NCBI GenBank assembly: GCA_951813295.1
Contig: CATOTI010000002.1
Location: 1,178,001 to 1,242,000 of the forward strand
Source: an uncultured Pseudomonadales bacterium
Lineage (GTDB): Bacteria > Pseudomonadota > Gammaproteobacteria > Pseudomonadales > Azotimanducaceae
Direction of reading: 5' to 3'
Length of the DNA: 64,000 bases
A model generated the notes under the pieces. The model searched no databases, was not told the origin of the DNA, and saw nothing but the letters and a program-made list of their open reading frames with translations. A program made the translations under genes and the position numbers. This document shows positions 9,561-18,199 of the stretch, piece after piece. How positions within the stretch are numbered: position 1 is the stretch's first letter; each line of letters begins with the position of its first letter.

Positions 9561-10364
9561 ATGGCACAGATGACTGACAAGGTCGCGATCGTCACCGGCG
9601 GGGGCTCCGGCATGGGGCGCGCGACCAGCCTTTGCTTCGCCGACGAAGGCGCGGCCGTCATGGTCGCCGATGTTAACGATACGGGCGGCGAACAGACCGT
9701 CGCTTTGATCGAACAGGCCGGCGGTCGCGCCGCGTTCGTGCACACCGACACGGCCGACGAAGCCTCGATCGTCAATCTCATCGACGAGAGCGTCGGGACG
9801 TACGGACGCATCGACGCGATGGTCACCGCGGCGGGGATCTCCTACTCCGAGTTCGTCGAAAAAGACGAGTCGACGGATCCCTGGCTGAACCCGCGCGAGG
9901 GGCTGATTCTCAGCAAATCGACCGAGCGCTGGCAGAAGGTGCTCGACGTCAATCTCACGGGCGTCATGATCTGCGCCCGCGAAGCAGCACGACAGATGAT
10001 CAAGGAAGGCCACGGCGGAACGATCGTCAACTTCGCATCGATCGCGGGCTACGCGCCCGCACCGACGATCGCCGACTACTGCGTGTCGAAAGCCGGCGTC
10101 GTGATGCTGACGAAATGCCTCGCCGCGGAGCTCGGCCGATCGGGTATTCGCGTGAACGCGGTCGCACCCGGGCCCATCGAGACGGGCATGACACAATCGC
10201 TCATCGAGCTCGGGCGGCTGCAGAAACAAGCCGAAGCGCTACCACTCGGTCGCATCGCCCAACCGGAGGAAGTCGCCAACGTCGTGCTGTTTCTCTCGAG
10301 TGAAGGCTCGAGCTACATCACCGGCAAGACAATCGGCGTCGACGGCGGCACTTATACAGTCTGA
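9561..10364 (+). CDS. SDR family oxidoreductase
   Basis: The ATG at 9561 gives 267 residues; the reading frame stays open further upstream, but that stretch is antisense to the neighbouring SDR. Cofactor loop TGGGSGMGRA, TAAG in place of NNAG, YCVSKAG active site, and the VNAVAPGPIETGM loop are all present. An extra insert (DPWLNPREGLILSKS) precedes the active-site region. The next gene, a nitronate-monooxygenase-like flavoprotein, starts 8 bp after the stop, so the two form an operon. Confidence 0.88.
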   Translation: MAQMTDKVAIVTGGGSGMGRATSLCFADEGAAVMVADVNDTGGEQTVALIEQAGGRAAFVHTDTADEASIVNLIDESVGTYGRIDAMVTAAGISYSEFVEKDESTDPWLNPREGLILSKSTERWQKVLDVNLTGVMICAREAARQMIKEGHGGTIVNFASIAGYAPAPTIADYCVSKAGVVMLTKCLAAELGRSGIRVNAVAPGPIETGMTQSLIELGRLQKQAEALPLGRIAQPEEVANVVLFLSSEGSSYITGKTIGVDGGTYTV

Positions 10365-10371
10365 GGAAGTC

Positions 10372-11357
10372 ATGCCTTTAGCGACACGAATAACGAAGCG
10401 CTTCGGTGTCTCGGCACCCATCATGAGTGCACCGATGAGTCGGCATTCCGGCGGTCGACTGGCTGGGCGACAACGCAAGCGGGTGGTGTGGGATTATTCG
10501 GCGCAACGAATCCGGCCGGCCCGGATTGGCTGCGCGAACAGATCAAGATCGCGCGCGACATGTCGGGTGACCGACCCTACGGCGTTGGATTCATTTCCCA
10601 TCTGGTTCCGGTTTTCCCCGAACTCCTCGACGTTGCCCTATCCGAAGGCGTGCCCATCGTCGCTTTCTCGTTCTCTGATCCGAGCCCGTGGGTCGCGCGC
10701 GTAAAGGAAGCGGGCGCGACAGCGATCTGTCAGATTCAAAAAGTCGAAGACGCGAAGATCGCCGTCGAGGCGGGCGCGGATATCCTGGTCGTTCAAGGCA
10801 ATGAAGCCGGCGGGCACACCGGGCGAGCCAATCTCATGCCTTTGTTGGCTCGAGTCGTGGATGAGTACCCCAACGTTCCCGTCATGGCCGCGGGCGGAAT
10901 CGCGAGCGGACGTTCCTTAGCCGCGGTTCTCGCGGCCGGTGCCGATGGAGCGTGGTTAGGGACACGTCTTCTGGCTACCCACGAATGTGATGAAGTATCG
11001 AGCGACTACAAGCAGATGCTGGTGTCGGCACGCAGCGAAGACACGGTCCACACGCAAGTGTTTGATTTCCTCGACGAAGCATCCTTCGGCATCCCGCCTT
11101 GGCCTCAGGGCATCGCCGGAAGGGCCGTCCTCAACCACTTCCTCCGCGAGCGGCATGGCCGAGAAGAAGACCTCAGATCAAAGCTTGGCGAAATACAGCC
11201 TTTGTACGGGCAGGCGCTGACCGAGAACGACGTGAGTCGAACTGCCATTTGGGCTGGCGAGTCAGTGGACGGTATCGATTCAGTGCGCGGCGTTTCCGAT
11301 GTCATTCACGAGATCTGTAATGACGCACAGCAGCTCCTCGAATCGCTCCGCGGCTAG
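10372..11357 (+). CDS. nitronate monooxygenase-like FMN enzyme, frameshifted near the N-terminus
   Basis: The family start is at ATG 10372 (RITKRFGVSAPIMSAPM), preceded by GAGGAAG. After GGRLA the frame fails; the correct continuation, ATTQAGGVGLFGATNPAG, is one frame over, so an indel lies at about 10465-10467. From ATG 10488 the rest is intact: GNEAGGHTGR and AAGGIASGRSLAAVLAAGADG, the FMN-phosphate binding part of the TIM barrel. These enzymes oxidise nitronates or reduce enoyl-CoA-like substrates. If the shift is real, the remaining 289-residue ORF lacks the first barrel strand. Confidence 0.75.
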
Positions 11358-11420
11358 GCCGCCCGAGCCCTTTTCGAACAACGCAATGAATCCGACCGTC
11401 TCTTTGCACTGGCGAAGCGA

Positions 11421-12422
11421 GTGATTACGCCGATGTCGATGCAAGCGCTAACCCAGCGCCGCTATGGATCGTTCGAGGTCTTCCAGTTGGAGACCATCGA
11501 CGTCCCGGTGCCTGAGAACAACGAAGTTCGAATCAGCGTGCGGGCATCCGGCGTGAACGACTGGGAACTGGGGATGATGGAAGGCAAGCCATACATCATT
11601 CGCGCTTTTCTCGGCCTGTCGAGACCCAAGCCGCCGGTCGTGGGATGTGAGGTGGCTGGTGTCGTCGATTCCGTGGGATCCGATGTCAGAAAATTCAAAC
11701 CAGGCGACAAGGTGTATGGCGATCTGAGTGAAGGCAGTTTCGGCTCCTACGCGGAGTACGTCTGCGTGCCCGAAACGGCAATTCACGCCATGCCCATCAA
11801 CCTCACCTTCGAACAGGCCGCGGCCATTCCGCATGCGGGGCTCTTGATGTTGCAGGCGCTCGGCGACATTGGAGGTCTCGAAGAAGGGCAGTCCCTGTTG
11901 GTCAACGGCGCTGGGGGTGGCGTGGGCGCGTTGGCCCTGCAGTACGCGAAGTTGCGTGGCGTGCGGGTCACCGGCGTCGACAGTGCGGCCAAGGCCGACC
12001 ACATGTTGTCGTTGGGGTACAACGAGGTGATCGATTACGAGGAAGAGGACTTCACCGAATCGGACTCGCAATACGATCTGATCCTGGACACTAAGACGAA
12101 GCGCTCGCCGTTTGATCTGCTCCGCGCACTCAAGCCAGGCGGAACCTATGTCACTGTCGGCGGTGACTTCCCCCGCATCGTTCAAATCGTGCTGTTCGGC
12201 CGATGGATCGCACTGCGCCATCGCAAACACGTCCGCATGTTGTCGCTGAAGCCGAACCAGGGGCTCGATCAGCTGACCGGCCTCGTGGAGGCGGGGGAAC
12301 TTCTACCGACGATCGATCGTGTTTACCCATTGGCCGAAGCAGTCAGCGCGATCGAGCGTTTCGCATCAGCGAACCACGAGGGCAAGGTCGTTATCTCGAT
12401 GGGAGACGGCGCGCTGTCTTAG
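11421..12422 (+). CDS. MDR superfamily (quinone reductase-like) NAD(P)-dependent dehydrogenase
   Basis: About 330 residues. It has the GroES-like N-terminal domain (VVGCEVAGVVDSVGSDV), GDKVYGDLSEGSFGSYAEY, and a Rossmann motif LLVNGAGGGVGALALQYAK. The catalytic-zinc Cys and His of alcohol dehydrogenases are absent, so it belongs with zinc-independent quinone/enone reductases. Possible starts are GTG 11421, ATG 11433 and ATG 11439; the first residues are not diagnostic. It converges on the Rieske oxygenase gene with a 4-bp overlap of the ends. Confidence 0.85.
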   Translation: MITPMSMQALTQRRYGSFEVFQLETIDVPVPENNEVRISVRASGVNDWELGMMEGKPYIIRAFLGLSRPKPPVVGCEVAGVVDSVGSDVRKFKPGDKVYGDLSEGSFGSYAEYVCVPETAIHAMPINLTFEQAAAIPHAGLLMLQALGDIGGLEEGQSLLVNGAGGGVGALALQYAKLRGVRVTGVDSAAKADHMLSLGYNEVIDYEEEDFTESDSQYDLILDTKTKRSPFDLLRALKPGGTYVTVGGDFPRIVQIVLFGRWIALRHRKHVRMLSLKPNQGLDQLTGLVEAGELLPTIDRVYPLAEAVSAIERFASANHEGKVVISMGDGALS

Positions 12423-13714
12423 CCAGGCACGCCCTCGTCGATCAAGGCCATCCGCGGATCGTTCGGCATGAGCCATTCATCGCCCATCACCTGGGCGACA
12501 CGCAGTTCCTCGGGAATATTGTCTTCACCGATGATGCGATCGGCCCACTGGTTCCAGTGGTAAATGCGCGCCTCCTGATAGCTCAGCGGTACACCCTCGA
12601 AGCCGGTCGATTCCATCGACTTCTGAATCGCCTCGCCGAACTGCGTGTCCTCCTGCAGGACCTGGCCGAGTTCGGCGCCGTCGGGCGTCGTCCAGATATT
12701 CGGGAGCTGATCGAGGGGTAGCGCGCCCGCCGAACCCTCGCCGTGATACATCGTCCACACCTCGAACCGGCACGTCCGGATCGACGTCGGCCAGAAAAGA
12801 AGCGGCGGAATGGTCTGGTCCGAAAGCGGTGACACCCAGTTCGGAAAGAGTCCATAGGATTGTGTGCACGTCCTGCCGATTTCGCTCACGGTGTCGATCC
12901 GCGGGAAGGGCGAACGGTTGATGGTGCGCGGCCGTTCGTTGTCGCCGTTGCGTTGGTGGCCCGGCGCGATCATCCGGCCGTGGCCGTTGGCATAGAACGT
13001 ATTGACGTTGCGCCGGTCGTCGAGAATCGGCGCCACGGTCGTCGGATGAATATTTGGCACGTGGTAGACCTCGGTATTGGCCTCCATCGCGATCTTCCAG
13101 TTGCACTCGAGATCGAAGCGCTGCTTGCCGACGAGCCGGCAGTTCTCGAACTGGAATTCGGTCAGCTCATCGACGACGGGGCCGAGCCAATCCATGAGCG
13201 TCGGCGCGTCCGGATCGAAGTTCAGGAAGACGAGGTTGCCGAAACGTTCGCACCGAAGGCGAATCAGGCCACGGCAACTGAAGTCGAAGTCCGGTGCGAA
13301 ATCCGCCTGATCGCGAATCGAAATGAGTTCGCCCGTGAGGTCGTAAGTCCAACCGTGATACTTGCAGGCAAGTGAGGGCCGTCGGCCGCTCTCCTCGGTC
13401 ACCACCGGCGCGCCGCGATGGCGGCACGTGTTGTAGAACGCGTTGATGGCGCCATCGCGGTCATGAACGATCACAACGGGTTCGCCCGTGTTCTCCCAGG
13501 TGATGAAACACCCCGGTTCAGGTAGCTCGTCGATGTGCGCGGCAAAGAGCCAGGATTTCTTCCAAAGGTATTTCTTTTCGAGCTCGAAGAAACGCGGATC
13601 GGTATATCGCCCGGCCGGCAGGTCGGGCAGCTTGGGAAACCCTTCGGGCGGCTGCTCTCGCGCCGCCTCGTACTCCATCAGCAAGCGGAGCTTGGCGATG
13701 TATTCCTTGTCCAT
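12419..13714 (-). CDS. Rieske non-heme iron oxygenase, alpha subunit
   Basis: A 431-residue aromatic-ring-hydroxylating oxygenase large subunit. The Rieske 2Fe-2S ligands are Cys97-x-His99 (TCRHRG) and Cys117-x2-His120 (CKYHGW). The mononuclear iron site shows NTEVYHVPNIH, His218 and His223. Such enzymes hydroxylate or demethylate aromatic and related substrates using O2 and electrons from a reductase or ferredoxin. It lies 25 bp downstream of the sucrase/ferredoxin-like gene, which could supply electrons. No small (beta) subunit or reductase gene is adjacent, so an alpha-only oxygenase is likely. Confidence 0.9.
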   Translation of the reverse strand: MDKEYIAKLRLLMEYEAAREQPPEGFPKLPDLPAGRYTDPRFFELEKKYLWKKSWLFAAHIDELPEPGCFITWENTGEPVVIVHDRDGAINAFYNTCRHRGAPVVTEESGRRPSLACKYHGWTYDLTGELISIRDQADFAPDFDFSCRGLIRLRCERFGNLVFLNFDPDAPTLMDWLGPVVDELTEFQFENCRLVGKQRFDLECNWKIAMEANTEVYHVPNIHPTTVAPILDDRRNVNTFYANGHGRMIAPGHQRNGDNERPRTINRSPFPRIDTVSEIGRTCTQSYGLFPNWVSPLSDQTIPPLLFWPTSIRTCRFEVWTMYHGEGSAGALPLDQLPNIWTTPDGAELGQVLQEDTQFGEAIQKSMESTGFEGVPLSYQEARIYHWNQWADRIIGEDNIPEELRVAQVMGDEWLMPNDPRMALIDEGVPG

Positions 13715-13739
13715 ACGCGCCTCTCCTGATCGATGCGCC

Positions 13740-14588
13740 TCAGGGGGCCGCGGTGCTGCGCTCCCCGACCTCGAGCGATCGCACGACCTCCGAGGGTTTG
13801 CCGCAGCTCGGGATCACCTCGTATGAATCGTCGCTTTCGCAGACGACCACTTTTTCGATTCCGCGTTGTGTGCGGACCGCGATGATCTGACCGTCGATAC
13901 TCTCGACGCGACTGCCGTTACCGAACGCGGCTTCGGCCACCTGTGCATACGGGTGCAGCGCGGTTTGTCCGCGCAAGTTTTCCACCGGACGTCCGCCCGA
14001 CTCGATCGCGGCTACAAAACCTTCCGCCTCTTCGACGAAGACGCGACCGAACAACTCGGCCGTCGGCGCCACCAGCACATTCGGTGCATACCGGTGACCA
14101 CCGACATGTGACGTCTGCCAGGCCCGCTCGCCGACGAGAGCAAAAAGCTTGCGGTAGAGCGGCATGCCGTAAAGCGAGCAGCAGTTGTCGCGCTGCCCGT
14201 TCGTACAGACGAAGTACTCGGGCGCTTCGGGTGTCGCGAGTTCGAGCGCGGCCACATCGACGTCGAGAAGTGCTTCGTGGCGCTCGAGTTCGACAGATGC
14301 CATCTTTCCTGCGTCGACGACCATCAGTCGTACGCGATCGCCCGCGCGGCGTGCCTGGCGGATGAACTGGGGTCGCGCTTTGATGCCCTTGGCGTCGTAA
14401 CAGTCGACCGTGGCCGCGATCCAGTCGTTGACCGCGCCGGGAAGTTCATTGTCGTCGATTGCCTTCGCCGCCCACGCGTCGGGGTATTCGATGAAAAACC
14501 AGACATCGACACGTGTTGCCGTGCCGATGAGCGGCTCACCCGACGCCCGACAGATGTCCGCACAACGTGCGTCGTCCATATAAGACAC
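13740..14588 (-). CDS. sucrase/ferredoxin-like (thioredoxin-fold 2Fe-2S) protein
   Basis: A 282-residue protein of the Suc_Fer-like family. The key region is VCTNGQRDNCCSLYGMP, followed by TSHVGGHRYAPNVLV; together these resemble the C-terminal thioredoxin-like ferredoxin domain, where clustered cysteines hold a 2Fe-2S centre. An earlier CADIC pair lies near the N-terminus. It is the first gene of a two-gene operon with the Rieske oxygenase, so a role as its electron donor is an attractive inference. Its promoter must lie in the 184-bp gap shared with the divergent ATPase gene at 14773. Confidence 0.8.
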   Translation of the reverse strand: MSYMDDARCADICRASGEPLIGTATRVDVWFFIEYPDAWAAKAIDDNELPGAVNDWIAATVDCYDAKGIKARPQFIRQARRAGDRVRLMVVDAGKMASVELERHEALLDVDVAALELATPEAPEYFVCTNGQRDNCCSLYGMPLYRKLFALVGERAWQTSHVGGHRYAPNVLVAPTAELFGRVFVEEAEGFVAAIESGGRPVENLRGQTALHPYAQVAEAAFGNGSRVESIDGQIIAVRTQRGIEKVVVCESDDSYEVIPSCGKPSEVVRSLEVGERSTAAP

Positions 14589-14772
14589 TACCTTCGTACG
14601 AGACGAGATGACCCCTCATGGTAGGTCGTGGACCCCGATCTGTCGCCACCGCCCGCCCGATTGCTTGGCTTGACCCTACCTGCGAGACTCGAACCGACCC
14701 GCCGCGATCGCGATGTTCCTCGCGATGAGCGACTGAACCGATCGAAAAGACGAACCCGTAGAAAGGAGCAGC

Positions 14773-16164
14773 ATGGGATCACGACCGACGAGCCTTGGCG
14801 CGTTGAAGGCGCTTGGCTATCAACCGCGAACAGTCAAAGCCGAAATCCGCGGAAACCTGGTCGAGCGACTGAAGTCCGGCAAGAAACTGTTTCCCGGCAT
14901 CGTCGGTTACGACGACACGGTGATTCCTCAAATCGTCAACGCGCTCCTCGGCCAACAGGACGTGATTTTTCTCGGCGAACGCGGTCAAGCCAAATCGCGC
15001 ATCGTGCGTTCGTTGACTGGCCTTCTGGATGAGTACCTGCCGATCATCGAAGGCACCGAGATCCCGGAATCTCCCCTCGCGCCGACCACGTCGCACGGTC
15101 GATCGCTCATCGAGGAGCAGGGCGACGACCTGCCGGTCCGTTGGCTCCATCGCGACGAACGCTACGGCGAGAAGCTCGCAACGCCCGATATCACGATCGC
15201 GGACCTGATTGGCGAGGTCGATCCGATCAAGGTGGCCGAAGGTCGATATCTTTCCGATGAACTGACGATCCATTACGGGCTCGTACCGCGCGTCAATCAC
15301 GGTATTTTCGCGATCAACGAACTGCCCGATCTCACGGAACGGATCCAGGTCGGCTTGCTGAACGTGTTGGAAGAACGCGACATCCAGATCCGCGGGCACA
15401 AGGTCCGCCTGCCGCTCGATGTCTTCCTCGTCGCTACGGCCAACCCCGAGGACTACACCAATCGCGGACGCATCATCACGCCGCTGAAGGATCGATACGG
15501 TGCGCAGATCCGGACGCATTACCCGGAAGAGATCGACCAGGAAATCGCCATCCTCGAGCAAGAGGCCCAGTCGATGGCCGACGACGACTACAGCGAGCAC
15601 GTACCCGACTTCCTGAAGGAGATCGTCGCCGAAATCACCCATCACGCGCGTCGATCACCCGACGTGAACCAACGCTCGGGCGTTTCGGTACGGGCCAGCG
15701 TCGCAAGCTACGAGACGCTTCTCGCCAACGCTTTTCGGCGCGCGCTGGCGCAGGACGAAGTCGGGATCTCGCCGCGCATCTCCGATCTCGGTTACGTCGT
15801 ACCAAGCCTGCAGGGCAAGATCGAGTTCGAAGCCATGGAAGACGGCCACGAAGACGAGATCACGGAGACGCTCATCAACGACGCGATCAAAACCGTTTTC
15901 GACCGGCGGTTGACGCTCGACGAACTCGAACCGATCGCACTGAGCTTCACGGAAGGATTCACGGTCGAGACTGGCGTCATGGCGCCGGCCGACCAGTACG
16001 AAACGATCGCGGCCGGCGTTGACGGTTTTGCTTCGGCGATCGACAAGCTGTCCGACGACGCCGCCACGCGTCCGGCGTGCATCGAGTTCATCCTCGAGGG
16101 CCTGCACCTCTCGAAAATGCTCAACAAATACAGCGTGGACGGCAAAACCACGTACGCGGAATAA
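14773..16164 (+). CDS. MoxR/Mg-chelatase-type AAA+ ATPase
   Basis: A 463-residue AAA+ protein. Walker A is GERGQAKSR at about residues 68-76, the Walker B region is GIFAINELPDL near 177-187, and sensor 1 lies in FLVATANPEDYTNRGR. The layout matches MoxR and magnesium-chelatase-I-like ATPases, which remodel or load metal into protein complexes with a VWA-domain partner. That partner starts 4 bp after its stop, so the two are cotranscribed. The ATG at 14773 follows AAAGGAGCAGC, a clear ribosome site. The client protein cannot be identified. Confidence 0.88.
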   Translation: MGSRPTSLGALKALGYQPRTVKAEIRGNLVERLKSGKKLFPGIVGYDDTVIPQIVNALLGQQDVIFLGERGQAKSRIVRSLTGLLDEYLPIIEGTEIPESPLAPTTSHGRSLIEEQGDDLPVRWLHRDERYGEKLATPDITIADLIGEVDPIKVAEGRYLSDELTIHYGLVPRVNHGIFAINELPDLTERIQVGLLNVLEERDIQIRGHKVRLPLDVFLVATANPEDYTNRGRIITPLKDRYGAQIRTHYPEEIDQEIAILEQEAQSMADDDYSEHVPDFLKEIVAEITHHARRSPDVNQRSGVSVRASVASYETLLANAFRRALAQDEVGISPRISDLGYVVPSLQGKIEFEAMEDGHEDEITETLINDAIKTVFDRRLTLDELEPIALSFTEGFTVETGVMAPADQYETIAAGVDGFASAIDKLSDDAATRPACIEFILEGLHLSKMLNKYSVDGKTTYAE

Positions 16165-16168
16165 CGAC

Positions 16169-18190
16169 ATGCGCCGATTCATCAGCCGGAACCGCTACTC
16201 GCAATGGGATGGCTCGCAGGAGCACCCCATCCAGGGCAAGGACGTCCTCGGGGAGATGGTCGACGACCTGATGGAATACGGCGATCTGCGGTGGTCCATG
16301 CGCAATCTGCTCTCCCGCGGCATGCCGATCCCCCAGGGCGGTCATGTGCAGGGCCTGCGCGACATGCTCAAAGAGCTTCGTGACGCCCGCCGGGAGCGCT
16401 TAGAGCAATACAACCTTTCCGGGATCATGAAGGACATCGAGGAGCGTCTCGAAAACATCCTCGACAAGGAACAATCGGCGATCGACCAATGGTTGAAGCC
16501 GAACGATGAAGGCGACGGCGAACCCGAAGAACCTGCTTTCAGTGACGACGTCCTGAAGAAGATCGCCGAACAGAACCAGAGCGAGCTCGACAATCTCCCC
16601 GACGACGCCGCGGGGAAGATGAACAAACTCGAGAAGTACGAGTTCCTCGATCCCGACGCTCAAAAGGAATATCTCGATCTTCTGAACGAGCTGCGCCGCG
16701 CGATGACGCAGTCGTTCTTTCAGGACGTCGAGAACATGGTCAACAACATGTCCGACGGCGACATCGAGCGCATGAAGGACATGGTGAAGGCCCTGAATGA
16801 CATGCTCGTCAAGAAGATCGCGGGCGAGGATCCCGGCTTCGACGAGTTCATGAAGGAATTCGGCGACATGTTCGGCGACAACCCGCCGGAATCACTCGAC
16901 GAGCTGCTCGAACAGATGGCGCAGCAGATGGCCGCTGCACAGTCGCTCTTCAATTCGATGTCGTCATCCCAACGACAGTCGCTGATGGACATGATGAGCG
17001 ATCGCTTCGGCGACCCGGAACTCAACGCCGAACTCTCGAAGCTTGCGAAGGAAATGGATTTCCTCGACCCGCGCGGCTCGCGGTACAACTTCAAGGGAAA
17101 TCAGGATCTCGACCTCCAGGCAGCGCTTCAGCTGATGGAGGAAATGCAGGGCCTCGACGAGTTGATCGAGCAGGTCCAGGCGGCAGCGCGCGATAGCGAC
17201 CTGGACCGAATCGACCAGGACCTCTTGCGCAAGCTTCTGGACGACGACGCCGCCGAGAACGTCGACGACCTCAAGAATCTGCTCAAGGCGCTCGAAAACG
17301 CCGGCTATATCCGCCCGAAGGGCGATGAAAAGTGGGAGCTCACGCCACGCGGTTCACGCATGATCGGCCAGAAGGCGCTTGGCGAGATCTATGCGCAACT
17401 CAAGCGGCAGCAACTCGGCAACCACGCCATGCCGGAAGAAGGTCGGTTCGGCGAACGGCTCGAACAAACGAAGGGTTACGAGTTCGGCGATCCCTTCCAC
17501 TTGCATATGCCGCGCACGATCCGCAACGCCATCGAGCGAGACGGACCCCAAACACCCGTACGGCTGGTGCAGGACGATTTCGAGATCTACCGCTCCGAAG
17601 TCATCACCTCGACCGCCACCGCCATGCTCGTCGACCTTTCGCTGTCGATGGCATTACGCGGTTCCTTCCAGGCCGCGAAACGTGTGGCGCTCGCACTGCA
17701 CAACCTCATCACGTCGCAGTATCCGAAGGACTCCTTCTACATCGTCGGCTTCGATGCCTACGCCAAAGAGATCAAGCCGCACGACCTGCCATTCATCCAG
17801 TGTGACGACTACGTGCTCGGCACGAACATGCAGCATGCGTTGCTCTTGGCCGAACGGCTGCTCTCGAAACACGCCGTGGGGACGCGCCAGATCATCATGA
17901 TCTCGGACGGTGAACCGACGGCCCATCTCGAGAACGGCCGCGCCCAATTCGCCTATCCACCGATCCCCGAGACGTTTCGCGCGACGTTCCGCGCGGTTAA
18001 GCGCTGCACGACCAAGGGCATCGCGATCAACACCTTCATGCTGGACGCGGACTACTATCTGAAGCAGTTCATGGACGAGATTGCGCGCATCAACGGCGGC
18101 CGGGTCTTCTACACGACACCCCACAAGCTCGGTGAGTACATCCTCGTCGACTACGTCCAGCACAAGCGCCGCAAACTCGCCCGTCGCTAG
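16169..18190 (+). CDS. VWA-domain partner of the MoxR-type ATPase
   Basis: The ATG at 16169, right after the ATPase stop, gives 673 residues; the frame is open further upstream only as overlap. The first two thirds are acidic and largely helical, rich in Asp, Glu, Met and Gln (EQMAQQMAAAQSLFN). The C-terminal third is a von Willebrand A domain with the metal-dependent adhesion motif DLSLS near residue 489, then GTNMQHAL and MISDGEPT. The arrangement resembles chelatase D/CoxE-like partners. It should be cytoplasmic and act as a complex with the ATPase. Confidence 0.87.
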   Translation: MRRFISRNRYSQWDGSQEHPIQGKDVLGEMVDDLMEYGDLRWSMRNLLSRGMPIPQGGHVQGLRDMLKELRDARRERLEQYNLSGIMKDIEERLENILDKEQSAIDQWLKPNDEGDGEPEEPAFSDDVLKKIAEQNQSELDNLPDDAAGKMNKLEKYEFLDPDAQKEYLDLLNELRRAMTQSFFQDVENMVNNMSDGDIERMKDMVKALNDMLVKKIAGEDPGFDEFMKEFGDMFGDNPPESLDELLEQMAQQMAAAQSLFNSMSSSQRQSLMDMMSDRFGDPELNAELSKLAKEMDFLDPRGSRYNFKGNQDLDLQAALQLMEEMQGLDELIEQVQAAARDSDLDRIDQDLLRKLLDDDAAENVDDLKNLLKALENAGYIRPKGDEKWELTPRGSRMIGQKALGEIYAQLKRQQLGNHAMPEEGRFGERLEQTKGYEFGDPFHLHMPRTIRNAIERDGPQTPVRLVQDDFEIYRSEVITSTATAMLVDLSLSMALRGSFQAAKRVALALHNLITSQYPKDSFYIVGFDAYAKEIKPHDLPFIQCDDYVLGTNMQHALLLAERLLSKHAVGTRQIIMISDGEPTAHLENGRAQFAYPPIPETFRATFRAVKRCTTKGIAINTFMLDADYYLKQFMDEIARINGGRVFYTTPHKLGEYILVDYVQHKRRKLARR

Positions 18191-18199
18191 GATCGAGCC

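Noticed and set aside
11448..12230. A 260-codon minus-strand ORF opposite the MDR dehydrogenase
   Set aside because: No recognisable domain; the plus strand encodes a full dehydrogenase with a Rossmann motif.
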